Shown: positions 25,983 through 34,985, numbered from the stretch's first letter. The stretch is DNA of 64,000 bases from Wenzhouxiangella marina (GCF_001187785.1 NZ_CP012154.1:2040501-2104500); one strand, 5' to 3'. Translations and numbers: made by a program. Notes: generated by a model from the letters alone, not told the origin.

Positions 25983-26321
25983 ATGAAAACATGCAGTCGA
26001 CGTGATCTTTTCAAATACCTGGGTGCGGGCTCGCTGGCCCTCATGCTTCCGACCCTGTCCCGCCTGTCCAGCGGTCAGGCCTGGGCGCAGGACAACCAGC
26101 TCGACCCGGCCTCGCCGCAGGCGGCCGCACTGGGTTATGTCCACCACTTCGAAGAGGTCGACCGCGAAACCTGGACGCGCTACGCGCCCGGTCAGATGTG
26201 CTCCAACTGTCAGCTGGCCCAGGGCGATCTGAGTGCCGACTGGTTCAACTGCGCCATCTTCCCCGGCAAGCAGGTCGCGAAGGAAGGCTGGTGCAATGCC
26301 TGGGTGCAGCGCCAGGGTTGA
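25983..26321 (+). CDS. High-potential iron-sulfur protein (HiPIP)
   Basis: 112 residues. The Tat-type signal CSRRDLFKYLG precedes a hydrophobic run and the cleavage region AWA. The mature protein has CSNC, then a Cys in WFNCAIFPG and one in WCNAWV, the four ligands of a HiPIP [4Fe-4S] cluster. HiPIPs are periplasmic electron carriers to reaction centres or cytochrome oxidases. It stands alone, with its own promoter and strong terminator. Confidence 0.92.
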   Translation: MKTCSRRDLFKYLGAGSLALMLPTLSRLSSGQAWAQDNQLDPASPQAAALGYVHHFEEVDRETWTRYAPGQMCSNCQLAQGDLSADWFNCAIFPGKQVAKEGWCNAWVQRQG

Positions 26322-26346
26322 TCCCGAACCAGCTTCGATCCGTTCA

Positions 26347-26375
26347 ACGGGCCGGCACCTCGCCGGCCCGTTTTC
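26347..26375 (+). terminator. Rho-independent terminator of the HiPIP gene
   Basis: ACGGGCCGGC (26347-26356) pairs with GCCGGCCCGT (26362-26371) around a 5-base loop, followed by TTT and CT. A classic intrinsic terminator; on the other strand it may also end lptG-distal reads. Confidence 0.85.
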
Positions 26376-26384
26376 TATCCGGGC

Positions 26385-27455
26385 TCAGCGAGCCCGCGCC
26401 AGCAGCCACCAGGCCAGTCCGGCCAGGAAGAACGGCGGCGCCAGCGCCACGACCATGACCGGCCAATTCAACAGCAGGCCCAGGTAGGTTGCGAGTTCGG
26501 TCAGCATCTGGAAACCGAGCCCCAGCACCAGCGCCCCGACCAGACGCACGCTCACCGCCCGGCTCTTCAGCGGCACGGCGGCCGTGGCCATGGCGGCCAG
26601 CACCATGACCAGGCAGGTCAGCGGCAGCGCCAGGCGCTTCCAGAGGACCATCTCGAACTCGGCCACGTCCTGGCCGCGCTGCTTCAGACCCCCGACGTAC
26701 TGCCACAAATCGCTGAGGGCGAGAGAGGCCGGGGGCAGCAGCAGCAGCTCCAGCTGCCGCGCGGTCAGGAAGGAATCCCAGCTCAGGGAGTCCAGGCGCT
26801 CGAAATAGGCCTCCGGCGAGGCGTTGAAGTCCCGGATCCGAACGTCTTCCAGCAGCCACCGACCATCCGGTCGCACGAGCGCGTCGCCCGCGCGGATCTG
26901 GCGCTGCAGCTGTCCATCCTCGGCGAACTGGTACAGGTTGATGCCGGTCGGAATCCGCCCCAGGCGAAGCTCCTGGACATTGAGAAATTCATTGCCTGAC
27001 CGGATCCACAGTCCGTGCGAGGGGTGCCAGAGCCCGCTCTCTCCCAGGGAAGCGCCCAGCAGCCGCTCAGGACTCTGCCGGATCTCCGGGGTGACCCACT
27101 GCAGCGCGGACAGCGCCAGCAAGGAAACCACCAGGCCCGGAATCAGCGCCAGGCCGGTCAAGCGCCAGATCGACAGACCGGAGACTCTGAGAATGGTCAG
27201 TTCATTGCGTGCCTGCAGGCTGCCCATGGCCGCCGCCGTCGCCAGGACGGTGATCACGGGCAGCAGGTCGATCAGACCCTCTGGAAGCTGGCGCAAGGCC
27301 GACAGGCCGGCCAGCAACAGGTCGGCCGAGCCGGACAGGCCCTGCTCCAGATTCTCCAGCATGTGCAAGAGCCAGAGCAATGCCCCGATGGCCGTGGCCG
27401 CCACCAGGTAGGCCCCGCCCAGGGTGTTGAGCAGATAGCGCGTCGACAGCTTCAC
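26385..27455 (-). CDS. lptG: LPS export permease LptG
   Basis: 356 residues from a GTG at 27455 that overlaps the lptF stop (GTGA). The YjgP/YjgQ family layout is clear: N-terminal segments (about 12-32, 58-80, 100-120), a large periplasmic beta-jellyroll, and three C-terminal membrane segments. LptG with LptF forms the permease that extracts LPS from the inner membrane using LptB. The open frame continues upstream through lptF antiregister sequence and is not a fusion. Confidence 0.9.
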   Translation of the reverse strand: MKLSTRYLLNTLGGAYLVAATAIGALLWLLHMLENLEQGLSGSADLLLAGLSALRQLPEGLIDLLPVITVLATAAAMGSLQARNELTILRVSGLSIWRLTGLALIPGLVVSLLALSALQWVTPEIRQSPERLLGASLGESGLWHPSHGLWIRSGNEFLNVQELRLGRIPTGINLYQFAEDGQLQRQIRAGDALVRPDGRWLLEDVRIRDFNASPEAYFERLDSLSWDSFLTARQLELLLLPPASLALSDLWQYVGGLKQRGQDVAEFEMVLWKRLALPLTCLVMVLAAMATAAVPLKSRAVSVRLVGALVLGLGFQMLTELATYLGLLLNWPVMVVALAPPFFLAGLAWWLLARAR

Positions 27456-28519
27456 AGCACGCTCCCCGGCCCACGCTGGAACAGCAGAAAGCGAGCGCCC
27501 AGGATCAGCATCAGGCTCATCGGCAACACGAACAGGCCCGGCAGCGCCGGCAGGCTGGCCTGCTCCAGCCAGTTCATCAACACGCCCAGGACGCTGAAGT
27601 ACAGGGTTCCGGCCAGGCTGGCTCCCAACACCCGAGCCGACTGACCCTGGCGCGGATTGATGCGGCTCATGGCCATGCCGAGCAGGGCCAGGGCGATCAC
27701 CGACAGCGGCGACAGGAGCCGCCACTGCAGTTCGGCTCGTTCGATGGGGCTGTCGTGTGCCAGCAACTCGGTCGTGGACATCGCCCGCCTGAGCTGCTCG
27801 CGGCGCGGCGGCGGTCGCGTCTCGAACTCGACCTCGAAGCGGTCGAAGTGCCCGATCAGATCGTCCTCGCCGCCCGGAACGATGCGATAGCTCTGCACAT
27901 TGCCGGTGAAGATCAATCGCATCCGGTCTTCCTGGGCCACGGCCTGCTCGAGACGCTCGGCCCGAAGCACGCCCTGAAAACCGGGCTGGCGCTGATGCAC
28001 GAGAACCTGATCGAGCCCACCGTTCGAAGCGGACTCGGCATAGATCAGCCACTGCTGATCACCGACCTGGAAGCGCCCGGGCTCGATGCGGCTCAGGTCC
28101 AGCTCGGCGGCCAGATCCCGCTCCAGCGCATAGAGCGTCGAGTAGGCCCAGGGCCGGAACAACAGCGACAGACAGGCCACGATCAAGGCCACGATCAAGA
28201 CCCAGTAGGCCAGACCGAAGAGGATCCGCTGGCGCCCTGCTCCACCGGCCGCCATCGCTTCGATCTCGTGGCCGGCCTGCAGTCGTCCCAGACCGATGAC
28301 CACGCCCAGCAGCACCGAGGCCGGCACCAGCACATCCAGGTAGAGCATCAGTCGCAGCACGGCCATGGTCATGACCGTGCCCAGAGGCAGGCTCTCGGCC
28401 GCGGCCCGGGCCAGCAGCTGGCTGGCGTAGAAGACCAGCACGACGACCAGCAGAAAGGCCAGCACCGACAGCACGGGCCGCAGCACCTCGCGGGCAAGAT
28501 AGCGCTCGATCAGGTGCAT
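27452..28519 (-). CDS. lptF: LPS export permease LptF
   Basis: 355 residues from the ATG at 28519. Start IERYLAREVLRPVLSVLAF and the C-terminal mark RAELQWRLLSPLS ... INPRQGQSARVL match LptF. Six membrane segments with a periplasmic domain between. It overlaps the nucleotidyltransferase gene upstream by 10 bases, putting lptFG in the same transcription unit as the putative ceramide synthase. Other lptFG homes (next to pepA) are not seen, so these may be the only LPS copies or a sphingolipid-dedicated pair. Confidence 0.9.
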   Translation of the reverse strand: MHLIERYLAREVLRPVLSVLAFLLVVVLVFYASQLLARAAAESLPLGTVMTMAVLRLMLYLDVLVPASVLLGVVIGLGRLQAGHEIEAMAAGGAGRQRILFGLAYWVLIVALIVACLSLLFRPWAYSTLYALERDLAAELDLSRIEPGRFQVGDQQWLIYAESASNGGLDQVLVHQRQPGFQGVLRAERLEQAVAQEDRMRLIFTGNVQSYRIVPGGEDDLIGHFDRFEVEFETRPPPRREQLRRAMSTTELLAHDSPIERAELQWRLLSPLSVIALALLGMAMSRINPRQGQSARVLGASLAGTLYFSVLGVLMNWLEQASLPALPGLFVLPMSLMLILGARFLLFQRGPGSVL

Positions 28520-29307
28520 GGACTCGCTGGCTCGGCCGATGCACGGCAACGCGCATCGATGAGGCCTTCGACCAGGCGCAGGTCCTCCGGCGTATCCACG
28601 TCCACCGCGCTCAGCGGATCGGGCACGAGACGATAGTCGATCGAGAAGCCCAGCCGCTCGGACAGGGCCTCGAAGGCCTCATCGACGCGCAGCCGCCCGG
28701 CCAGGTAGCGTGCCAGATTGCTCCAGCCGACCAGGGAGACGATCTTCCAGGGCTTCTTGCGTTCCCGCTCGACCCGCTGCCAGAGTTCGAGCACCGCGTC
28801 GGCCCGGCGACTGCGGAACTGGAACAGGTTGGTGCCACCCAATTCGAGATCGGCAAAGCGATAGCGCGTGCGTCGACTGTCGGGGAAGCGCGCACGAACA
28901 CCCGCATGATCGACCAGGCCAACGCGCAGATCGTCCTCGCCCTCACCGCACAGGCCCTCCAGCCAGTCAGGCGACAACAGGGGATGATCCGCCGTGACCA
29001 GCATGACGGGACGCTCATCGCCCAGCGCGGCCAGGGCCTTGCCCACGCTGCGACTCGGTGAGTCGGCCGGCGCCACGAGCGTGACCGGCACGGACAGATT
29101 CGCGGCCTCGATGGCCTGTTCGTAGGCGTCCGACGCGGGGGCGACGACCGCCAGCTCTGCGGCCCGTGGCCAGGCCCCCAGGCTATCGAGCACTCGGGTC
29201 AGCATCGCTCGGCCGGCGACCGGCACCAGGGTCTTGCCGGGCACGCCGGCCTGGCGGGCCAGCGGATCGTTCGGGCCGCGATCACCGGCCAGCACGATGA
29301 CGTTCAT
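28510..29307 (-). CDS. MobA-like nucleotidyltransferase (GT-A fold)
   Basis: 265 residues. N-terminal MNVIVLAGDRG with VPGKTLVPVAGRAML is the NTP-binding signature of the MobA/CobY/RfbA group; TADHPLLS carries the metal-binding Asp and VDVDTPEDL closes the family pattern. It would transfer a nucleotidyl group to a phosphorylated small molecule. Its ATG overlaps the stop of the GNAT gene (ATGA) and its end overlaps lptF, so it sits between a ceramide-synthase candidate and a lipid exporter. A role in head-group activation is conceivable but unproven. Confidence 0.75.
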   Translation of the reverse strand: MNVIVLAGDRGPNDPLARQAGVPGKTLVPVAGRAMLTRVLDSLGAWPRAAELAVVAPASDAYEQAIEAANLSVPVTLVAPADSPSRSVGKALAALGDERPVMLVTADHPLLSPDWLEGLCGEGEDDLRVGLVDHAGVRARFPDSRRTRYRFADLELGGTNLFQFRSRRADAVLELWQRVERERKKPWKIVSLVGWSNLARYLAGRLRVDEAFEALSERLGFSIDYRLVPDPLSAVDVDTPEDLRLVEGLIDARCRASAEPASPCT

Positions 29308-30449
29308 CGGACCGCCACCGGCAGCTCGCATTCGTAGAGGCGATAACGCTTGTACAGATCACCGCCCATCGCTTCGATCATGGAGTTCATTCCGCGATTG
29401 CTTTCCAGAATCCAGCTCAGCTCGACCTGACCCACCCCATCGGCCTCGAGCGCCTGGCGGACCTGTTCGATCATCGAAAAACTCACTGCCGCTCCCATCG
29501 GACCGCGCTGGTGCGCCTTGCGAACCCCCATCAGAGGCACCCGGGCCGTCGTCGCCAGACGGCGCTTCAGACGCCAGAGCAGCCGGGCCCAGCCGAACGG
29601 CAGTAGCCGCCCATTCAGGTCGGCGATCAACTCGTTGATATTGGGCAGCGCGACGATGAAGCCGGCCGCTTCACCATCGACCTCGGCGACGCAGGTGTAG
29701 GCGGGCCGGATGATCTGGCGAAGGTCCTTGCCCATTGCCCGGAATTCTGCCCCGGTCAGCGGCACGAAGCCCCAGTTGTCGGACCAGGCATCGTTGAAGA
29801 TGTCACGCAGCAGTTCAAGCTCTTCATCATAGCGCGAAAAGTCCAGTGGCCGGAGGCGAAGGCGCCCATCCAGACGGCGAGTGAGGCGCTGCATGGCCGC
29901 CGGCGGCTCGAAGTCCGGCGGCAGCAGATAGGCGAGCAGGTCCATGGCCTTGACCAGGCCGCAGGCTTCGAGTCGTTCGGCATAGTAGGCCGGTGCATGA
30001 TTCATCATCAGCATCGGCGGCGTCTCCCGCCCTTCGACGAGCAGGCCGCAGCCCTGGTTGATCCCCAGATCGAAGGGCCCACGCAGCCAGCCACAGCCCC
30101 GCTCGCTCAACCAATCCGATGCCGCTCGGAGCAGGCCGGCGAAGACCTCGCCGTCATCGATCCCTTCGAGTTGCCCGAACCAGCCCAGCCGTCGACCGTC
30201 GACCGACGGCGCCAGACGGTCGATCTGGGCGCTGATCGTGCCCACGGCATCGTCCCCGCGCAGGGCCAGAAAGGCCTGTGCTTCGGCATGCTCGAAGAAG
30301 GGATGGCGCGCCGACCACTGATGGCGGCGCTCCATGCGCAATGGCTCGACCCAGTTCGGATCCTGACCCTGAATCCCGCGAGCGGCGCTCAGGAATCGAC
30401 GCATCGCCCGACGGTCGCTCACCGCCTCGACCCGAAGCGTCGAGTTCAT
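29304..30449 (-). CDS. GNAT-superfamily protein, candidate bacterial ceramide synthase (bCerS)
   Basis: 381 residues from the ATG at 30449 (GGAG nine bases upstream); an ATG at 30494 would add 15 residues. The N-terminal pattern DPNWVEPLRMER, then HPFFEHAEAQAFLA and GTISAQIDRL, marks a large GNAT family with two acetyltransferase-like halves. In Caulobacter a GNAT protein acylates the sphingoid base, and it is one of five enzymes needed for ceramide. The other four have counterparts just across the divergent promoter, so N-acylation of 3-ketosphinganine is the favoured role. The family has many uncharacterised members, so the function is inferred from context. Confidence 0.65.
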   Translation of the reverse strand: MNSTLRVEAVSDRRAMRRFLSAARGIQGQDPNWVEPLRMERRHQWSARHPFFEHAEAQAFLALRGDDAVGTISAQIDRLAPSVDGRRLGWFGQLEGIDDGEVFAGLLRAASDWLSERGCGWLRGPFDLGINQGCGLLVEGRETPPMLMMNHAPAYYAERLEACGLVKAMDLLAYLLPPDFEPPAAMQRLTRRLDGRLRLRPLDFSRYDEELELLRDIFNDAWSDNWGFVPLTGAEFRAMGKDLRQIIRPAYTCVAEVDGEAAGFIVALPNINELIADLNGRLLPFGWARLLWRLKRRLATTARVPLMGVRKAHQRGPMGAAVSFSMIEQVRQALEADGVGQVELSWILESNRGMNSMIEAMGGDLYKRYRLYECELPVAVR

Positions 30450-30570
30450 CGCCGGGCTCCGGACACCGGGCCGGGCCGGCCAGATGTGATCCATCTCTCA
30501 ATCCGAGGCCCCAAGCTTGCCGCAACACCTGCTGCGACCCGCGGACCGGCGGCCGCGATCGAATTGACAG

Positions 30571-30599
30571 TTTTCATCAGAGATTCGTCCACTTATAAT
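30571..30599 (+). promoter_or_regulatory. Promoter of the sphingolipid operon
   Basis: TTTTCA (30571-30576), 17-base spacer, perfect TATAAT (30594-30599). A second TATAAT follows at 30618-30623. The stretch 30560-30672 is much more AT-rich than the genes around it. Expected start of transcription near 30606, leaving a leader of about 66 bases. Confidence 0.65.
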
Positions 30600-30672
30600 G
30601 GGAGGTTATTCTGCGACTATAATAAGAACCCCAGACGGGACGCTACAACAAGCAAGGGAAACCAATATTTTG

Positions 30673-32466
30673 ATGCAGCATCCTACGCCGACCAATCATT
30701 CCCTGCCCCTCAAAACCTCCGGATTCAGAAGCCTCGCCGAGGCCCTGGACTATGCCGCGGGCGGGGAGACGGGTTGCAACTTCTACAATGGACGGGGCGA
30801 GCTGACCGAGGCGCTGACCTACGCCGAGCTGCGTGAGCAGGCCCTCGAACTCGCTTCCCGTTTGCATGCGCTCGGATTGGAGCGCGGCGCGCGGGTTGCA
30901 CTGGTGGCGGATACCCATCCGCATTTCCACGTCTTTTTCTTCGCCTGCCAGTACGCAGGCCTGGTTCCCGTGCCCCTGCCGGCCGCCGTGCACCTCGGCG
31001 GCCGGGAAGCCTTCGTCGCCCACCTGCGAGCCATGCTGGTCGACTCCCAGGCGCGCGTGGCCTTTGCTCCCGACAGCTTCGCCGCCTTCCTGGCCGAAGC
31101 CTCCGAGGGCCTGGAACTCGAAGTCTCGGGCACCCTCGCCGATTTCGCCGATCTGCCGCGCGCCGAGCGACTGCCGGAGCCGCCCGCGCCCGAAGAACTG
31201 GCCTACCTGCAGTACACCTCGGGCAGCACCCGCTTTCCCCGCGGCACGATGATCACCCAGCGGGCCGTGCTGGCCAATCTTGCCGGCATCCTGCAGTTCG
31301 GGGTCCAGATTCGCCGGGGCGACCGCTTCACCTCCTGGCTGCCCTACTACCACGACATGGGCCTGGTCGGCCTGATCCTCGGCCCACTGGTCTCCCAGCT
31401 GTCCGTGGACTACCTCGGCACGCGCGACTTCGCCATGCGTCCGCGCGTCTGGCTGAAGCTGATGTCGGCGAACCGTTCGACCATTTCCTTCAGCCCGCCG
31501 TTCGGCTACGCTCTGTGCGCCCGTAGAGTTCGCGCGAGCGATCTGGATCGCTTCGACCTGAGCTCCTGGAGAGTCGCCGGTGTGGGTGCGGAGATGATCC
31601 GCGCCAGCTGGCTGAAACGATTCGCCGATGCGCTGGCCCCGGCCGGCTTCTCGCCGGCGGCCTTCCTGCCCTGCTATGGAATGGCGGAATGCTCCCTCGC
31701 GGTCAGCTTCGCACCCCTGGGCCAGGGCATCGACGTCGATCTCCTCGACGCGGACGTCCTCGCCCAGGATCGTCACGCTCGTCCGGCCAGCGCGGACCTG
31801 GACGACACGCGCATCACCGAGTTCGTCAACTGCGGGCGCCCCCTGCCGGACTACGAAGTCGAGATTCGCGCCGCGGACGGTTCCCTCGTCGCCGAGCGCG
31901 AATGCGGCGTGATCTACCTGCGCGGCCCCAGCGTCATGAGCGGCTACGCGAACAACGAGGAAGCCAGCCGCGAAGCGCTGAGCCACGATGGCTGGCTGAA
32001 CACGGGCGATGTCGGCTACCGTGCCGGCGACAGCCTGTTCATCACCGGGCGCGCCAAGGACCTGCTGATCATCAATGGCCGCAACATCTGGCCGCAGGAC
32101 CTCGAGGAAGTCGCCGAACAGCAGCCTGAAGTGCGCGCCGAAGACGCTTCGGCCTTTTCGATCCCCGGTGAAGACGGCACCGAAGTCGCCGTGCTGGTCG
32201 TCCAGTGCCGAGAGCGCGACGCCTTCCGCCAGGCCGATCTCGTCGAGCGCCTCAAGCAGCGCATCCAGTCCGAGTTCGGAATCGCCTGCCTGATCGAGCT
32301 GGTGCCCTTGCATACCCTGCCACGCACCTCCTCCGGCAAGCTGTCGCGAAGCGGCGCTCGCCTGGACTTCCTGCGTCGCAACGGCCTCGAATCCCGCCCG
32401 GTGCTGTCCCAGGAACTGGTCGATCGGACGCCCCACACCGACGCGGTCGAAACTTCCCGCGGCTGA
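30673..32466 (+). CDS. Fatty acyl-AMP ligase / acyl-ACP synthetase (AasR-like)
   Basis: 597 residues from the ATG at 30673 (TTG at 30670 also possible). ANL superfamily: YTSGSTRFPRG (from residue 181) binds ATP, GRAKDLLIINGRNIWPQDLE is typical of fatty acyl-AMP ligases, and SSGKLSR holds the C-terminal catalytic Lys. It would activate a fatty acid as acyl-AMP and load it on the acyl carrier protein encoded two genes downstream, giving the acyl donor for serine palmitoyltransferase. First gene of a four-gene unit with its own promoter. Confidence 0.87.
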   Translation: MQHPTPTNHSLPLKTSGFRSLAEALDYAAGGETGCNFYNGRGELTEALTYAELREQALELASRLHALGLERGARVALVADTHPHFHVFFFACQYAGLVPVPLPAAVHLGGREAFVAHLRAMLVDSQARVAFAPDSFAAFLAEASEGLELEVSGTLADFADLPRAERLPEPPAPEELAYLQYTSGSTRFPRGTMITQRAVLANLAGILQFGVQIRRGDRFTSWLPYYHDMGLVGLILGPLVSQLSVDYLGTRDFAMRPRVWLKLMSANRSTISFSPPFGYALCARRVRASDLDRFDLSSWRVAGVGAEMIRASWLKRFADALAPAGFSPAAFLPCYGMAECSLAVSFAPLGQGIDVDLLDADVLAQDRHARPASADLDDTRITEFVNCGRPLPDYEVEIRAADGSLVAERECGVIYLRGPSVMSGYANNEEASREALSHDGWLNTGDVGYRAGDSLFITGRAKDLLIINGRNIWPQDLEEVAEQQPEVRAEDASAFSIPGEDGTEVAVLVVQCRERDAFRQADLVERLKQRIQSEFGIACLIELVPLHTLPRTSSGKLSRSGARLDFLRRNGLESRPVLSQELVDRTPHTDAVETSRG

Positions 32467-32492
32467 TCGCCGCGGGTTCCCCACGCACGCCC

Positions 32493-33419
32493 ATGGCCAG
32501 GATCGCCCTGACCGGCGCCAGCGGCTTCGTGGGGCGCCACCTGCTCGCCGCCCTGCTCGAGGGCGGCCATGAGATCCGGGCCCTGGTTCGTCACCCCGAA
32601 CAACTGCCGGGCCGCCATCAGCTCACCCCCGTTCGAGGTCGCCTGGACGACAGCGAGGCCCTGGGCGAGCTCGTCTCCGACGTCGACGCCATCATCCACC
32701 TCGCCGGAGCCACGGCCGGAATCGACTACGCCGAGCTGGCCCGTGTCAACGCCATCGGCACGGCCCGCCTGGCCGAGGCCGCCGAACTGCACGCCCCTGG
32801 CGCGCGCTTCATCCACCTGTCCAGCCTGGCCGCACGTCGCCCCGAGCTATCGGACTACGCGGCCAGCAAGCGAGCCGGCGAAGACCTGCTCGTCGACCGC
32901 GAGCTCGATTGGGTCATCCTGCGCGCACCCGCCATCTACGGGCCGGACGATCCCGCCCTGGAACCCCTCTGGCAGGCGCTTTCCAGGGGCTGGCTGGTCC
33001 GCACCGGGCCGCCCCGGGCCCGCTTTTCCCTGCTGCACGTCGATGACCTGGCCTCGGCGCTGATGACGCTGGCGGTCACGCCGCAGGCGGCGCAGCACCG
33101 GGTCTTCGAGCTCGATGACGGCCACCCCGGCGCCTACGGCTGGCCGGAGCTGCGCCAGCTGGCAACGGAACAGCGTGGTCGGCCGGTCCGGGAGCTGCCG
33201 GTGCCGAAGATGGCCCTGCGCCTGCTCGGGCACGCCAATCTGCTGCTGGCCCGTCTGCATCGCCGGCGTCCGCCCCCGCTGGTGCCAGGCAAGGTGCGTG
33301 AACTGGTCCATCACGACTGGGTCTGTGATAATAGTGGGCTTCCCGGTTGTCCCGACTGGACTCCGAAGTACACATTGAAAACCGCCCTGCCGACGCTGCC
33401 GGGCTGGAGAGACGCTTGA
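32493..33419 (+). CDS. Extended SDR, CerR-like ceramide reductase candidate
   Basis: 308 residues. NAD(P)-binding GASGFVG (residues 8-14) and the catalytic pair Y122/K126 in YAASK, with HLSS ahead of it. NAD-dependent epimerase/dehydratase family. In Caulobacter an enzyme of this family, encoded beside spt, reduces the 3-keto group of the acylated sphingoid base. Its stop TGA overlaps the acyl carrier protein ATG. Without the neighbours it would only be called an epimerase. Confidence 0.75.
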   Translation: MARIALTGASGFVGRHLLAALLEGGHEIRALVRHPEQLPGRHQLTPVRGRLDDSEALGELVSDVDAIIHLAGATAGIDYAELARVNAIGTARLAEAAELHAPGARFIHLSSLAARRPELSDYAASKRAGEDLLVDRELDWVILRAPAIYGPDDPALEPLWQALSRGWLVRTGPPRARFSLLHVDDLASALMTLAVTPQAAQHRVFELDDGHPGAYGWPELRQLATEQRGRPVRELPVPKMALRLLGHANLLLARLHRRRPPPLVPGKVRELVHHDWVCDNSGLPGCPDWTPKYTLKTALPTLPGWRDA

Positions 33420-33679
33420 TGAACACGAGCACCCGAAACCGGGTCGATGACGCCATCGGCAAGGCCCTGTCCATCGCCCTGCCCGAACTCGAACAACCCA
33501 ACCGCGATGCGGCCCTGACCAGCGACATGGGCCTGGATTCGGTCCAGATCATGAACCTGGTGATGGAAATCGAAGACGAACTCGACATTTCCATTCCCGT
33601 GGATCTGCTGTCGGAGACGCGCACCCTCAATGAACTGGCCGCACGCCTCGTGGCCCTGATCGACGAGGACGGCGCATGA
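33419..33679 (+). CDS. Acyl carrier protein, sphingolipid-dedicated (AcpR-like)
   Basis: 86 residues, acidic four-helix carrier. Ser41 in GLDSVQIM is the phosphopantetheine site. It is distinct from the housekeeping AcpP and sits between the SDR gene (one-base overlap) and the serine palmitoyltransferase gene (ATGA overlap), so the three are translationally coupled. It would present the fatty acyl chain to the transferase. Confidence 0.9.
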   Translation: MNTSTRNRVDDAIGKALSIALPELEQPNRDAALTSDMGLDSVQIMNLVMEIEDELDISIPVDLLSETRTLNELAARLVALIDEDGA

Positions 33680-34893
33680 GCCTGTTCGACAAGTTCGCCA
33701 AGCTGGCCGAAGCCCGCGCCGCTCTGGGTGCCGAGGGCCCGTCCGCCATCGCCACGCCGATCGAGTCGGTGGAATCGGCCAGCCGCGGACGCATCGCAGG
33801 CCGGGAAGTGATCCTGGCCGGAACCAACAACTACCTCGGCCTGACCTTCGACCCGGACGTCATCGCTGCCGGCCGAGAGGCCCTGGAACGGCTCGGCAGC
33901 GGCACCACGGGATCTCGCATGGCCAACGGCAGCTACGCCGGTCACCGCGCCCTGGAAGCCGAGCTGGCCGCCGCCTTCGGCTGGCCTTCGGCGATCGTGT
34001 TCTCGACCGGCTATCAGGCCAATCTCGGCACCCTTTCAGGCCTGGCCGGCGACGGCGATTACCTGCTGGTCGATGCCGACAGCCACGCCAGCATCTACGA
34101 CGGCTGCCGCCTGAGCCGCGCCCAGACCGTCGTCTTCCGCCACAACGATCCGGACAACCTGGACCGCCGCCTGAGCCGCCTCGGTGACCGGGCCAGCAAC
34201 GCCCTGGTCGTGGTCGAGGGCCTGTACTCGATGCTGGGCGACCAGCCGCCGCTGGAGGAATTCGTCGAGGTCAAGAAGCGCCACGGTGCCTGGCTGGTGG
34301 TCGACGAAGCGCACAGCTTCGGCGTCTTCGGCGAGCGCGGCCTGGGTCTGGGCGAAGCCGCCGGCCTGCTCGACGACATCGACTTCGTGGTCGGGACCTT
34401 TTCCAAAAGCCTGGCCGGCATCGGCGGCTTCTGCGTCAGCCGCCACCCCGAGCTCGAACTGCTGCGCCTGGCCAGTCGCCCCTATATCTTCACTGCCTCG
34501 CCTTCGCCGGCCGTCATCGCCTCGACGCGGGTCGCCCTGGACAAGGTCCTGCAGGGTCAGGCCCTGCGCGAGCGCCTGCATCGCAACATCCGCCGCCTGT
34601 ACGAGGGCGCCGAGGCGATGGGCTACCGACTCGGCAGCGAACAGCCCGGCCCCGTGGCGGCTCTGATCCTGCCCGACCGTGCCACCGCCCTGGCCCACTG
34701 GCAGGGCCTGCTCGAGGCCGGCGTCTATGCCAACCTGATGATTCCGCCAGCCACCCCGGCAGGCCTGAATCTGCTGCGCATCAGCATGAGTGCGGCGCAC
34801 AGCGACGAGGACGTCGACCGCATCCTTGCAGCCCTTCAGGACATGGCCGCCGCCATGCCGTCCCAGGCGCCCTCCAGCGCCGTTTCGGCCTGA
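33676..34893 (+). CDS. spt: Serine palmitoyltransferase-like alpha-oxoamine synthase
   Basis: 405 residues, PLP-dependent. Schiff-base Lys244 in GTFSKSLAGIGGF, DEAHSFG (210-216) and GSGTTGSRMANGSYAGH near residues 74-90. The family includes AONS (BioF), KBL and ALAS; the FSKS form and the carrier-protein/acyl-ligase context point to serine palmitoyltransferase, which condenses serine with an acyl thioester to 3-ketosphinganine. BioF is the alternative, but no biotin genes are nearby. Confidence 0.87.
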   Translation: MSLFDKFAKLAEARAALGAEGPSAIATPIESVESASRGRIAGREVILAGTNNYLGLTFDPDVIAAGREALERLGSGTTGSRMANGSYAGHRALEAELAAAFGWPSAIVFSTGYQANLGTLSGLAGDGDYLLVDADSHASIYDGCRLSRAQTVVFRHNDPDNLDRRLSRLGDRASNALVVVEGLYSMLGDQPPLEEFVEVKKRHGAWLVVDEAHSFGVFGERGLGLGEAAGLLDDIDFVVGTFSKSLAGIGGFCVSRHPELELLRLASRPYIFTASPSPAVIASTRVALDKVLQGQALRERLHRNIRRLYEGAEAMGYRLGSEQPGPVAALILPDRATALAHWQGLLEAGVYANLMIPPATPAGLNLLRISMSAAHSDEDVDRILAALQDMAAAMPSQAPSSAVSA

Positions 34894-34985
34894 GAGCGCG
34901 AGTACAGCAGCACCCATAGCACCGTGGCCGCCCTCGACGGCGGCCCGGATTCGATACACTTGATTCTTTGACCATCGAGCACGTC

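Noticed and set aside
26385-28052. LptG frame open for a further 200 codons upstream, suggesting a fusion
   Set aside because: The extension is Arg/Ala/Gly-rich sequence overlapping lptF out of frame; LptG homology begins at the GTG at 27455.
30564-30599. TTGACA at 30564-30569 as -35 for the sphingolipid operon
   Set aside because: The spacer to TATAAT would be 24 bases; TTTTCA at 30571 gives 17.
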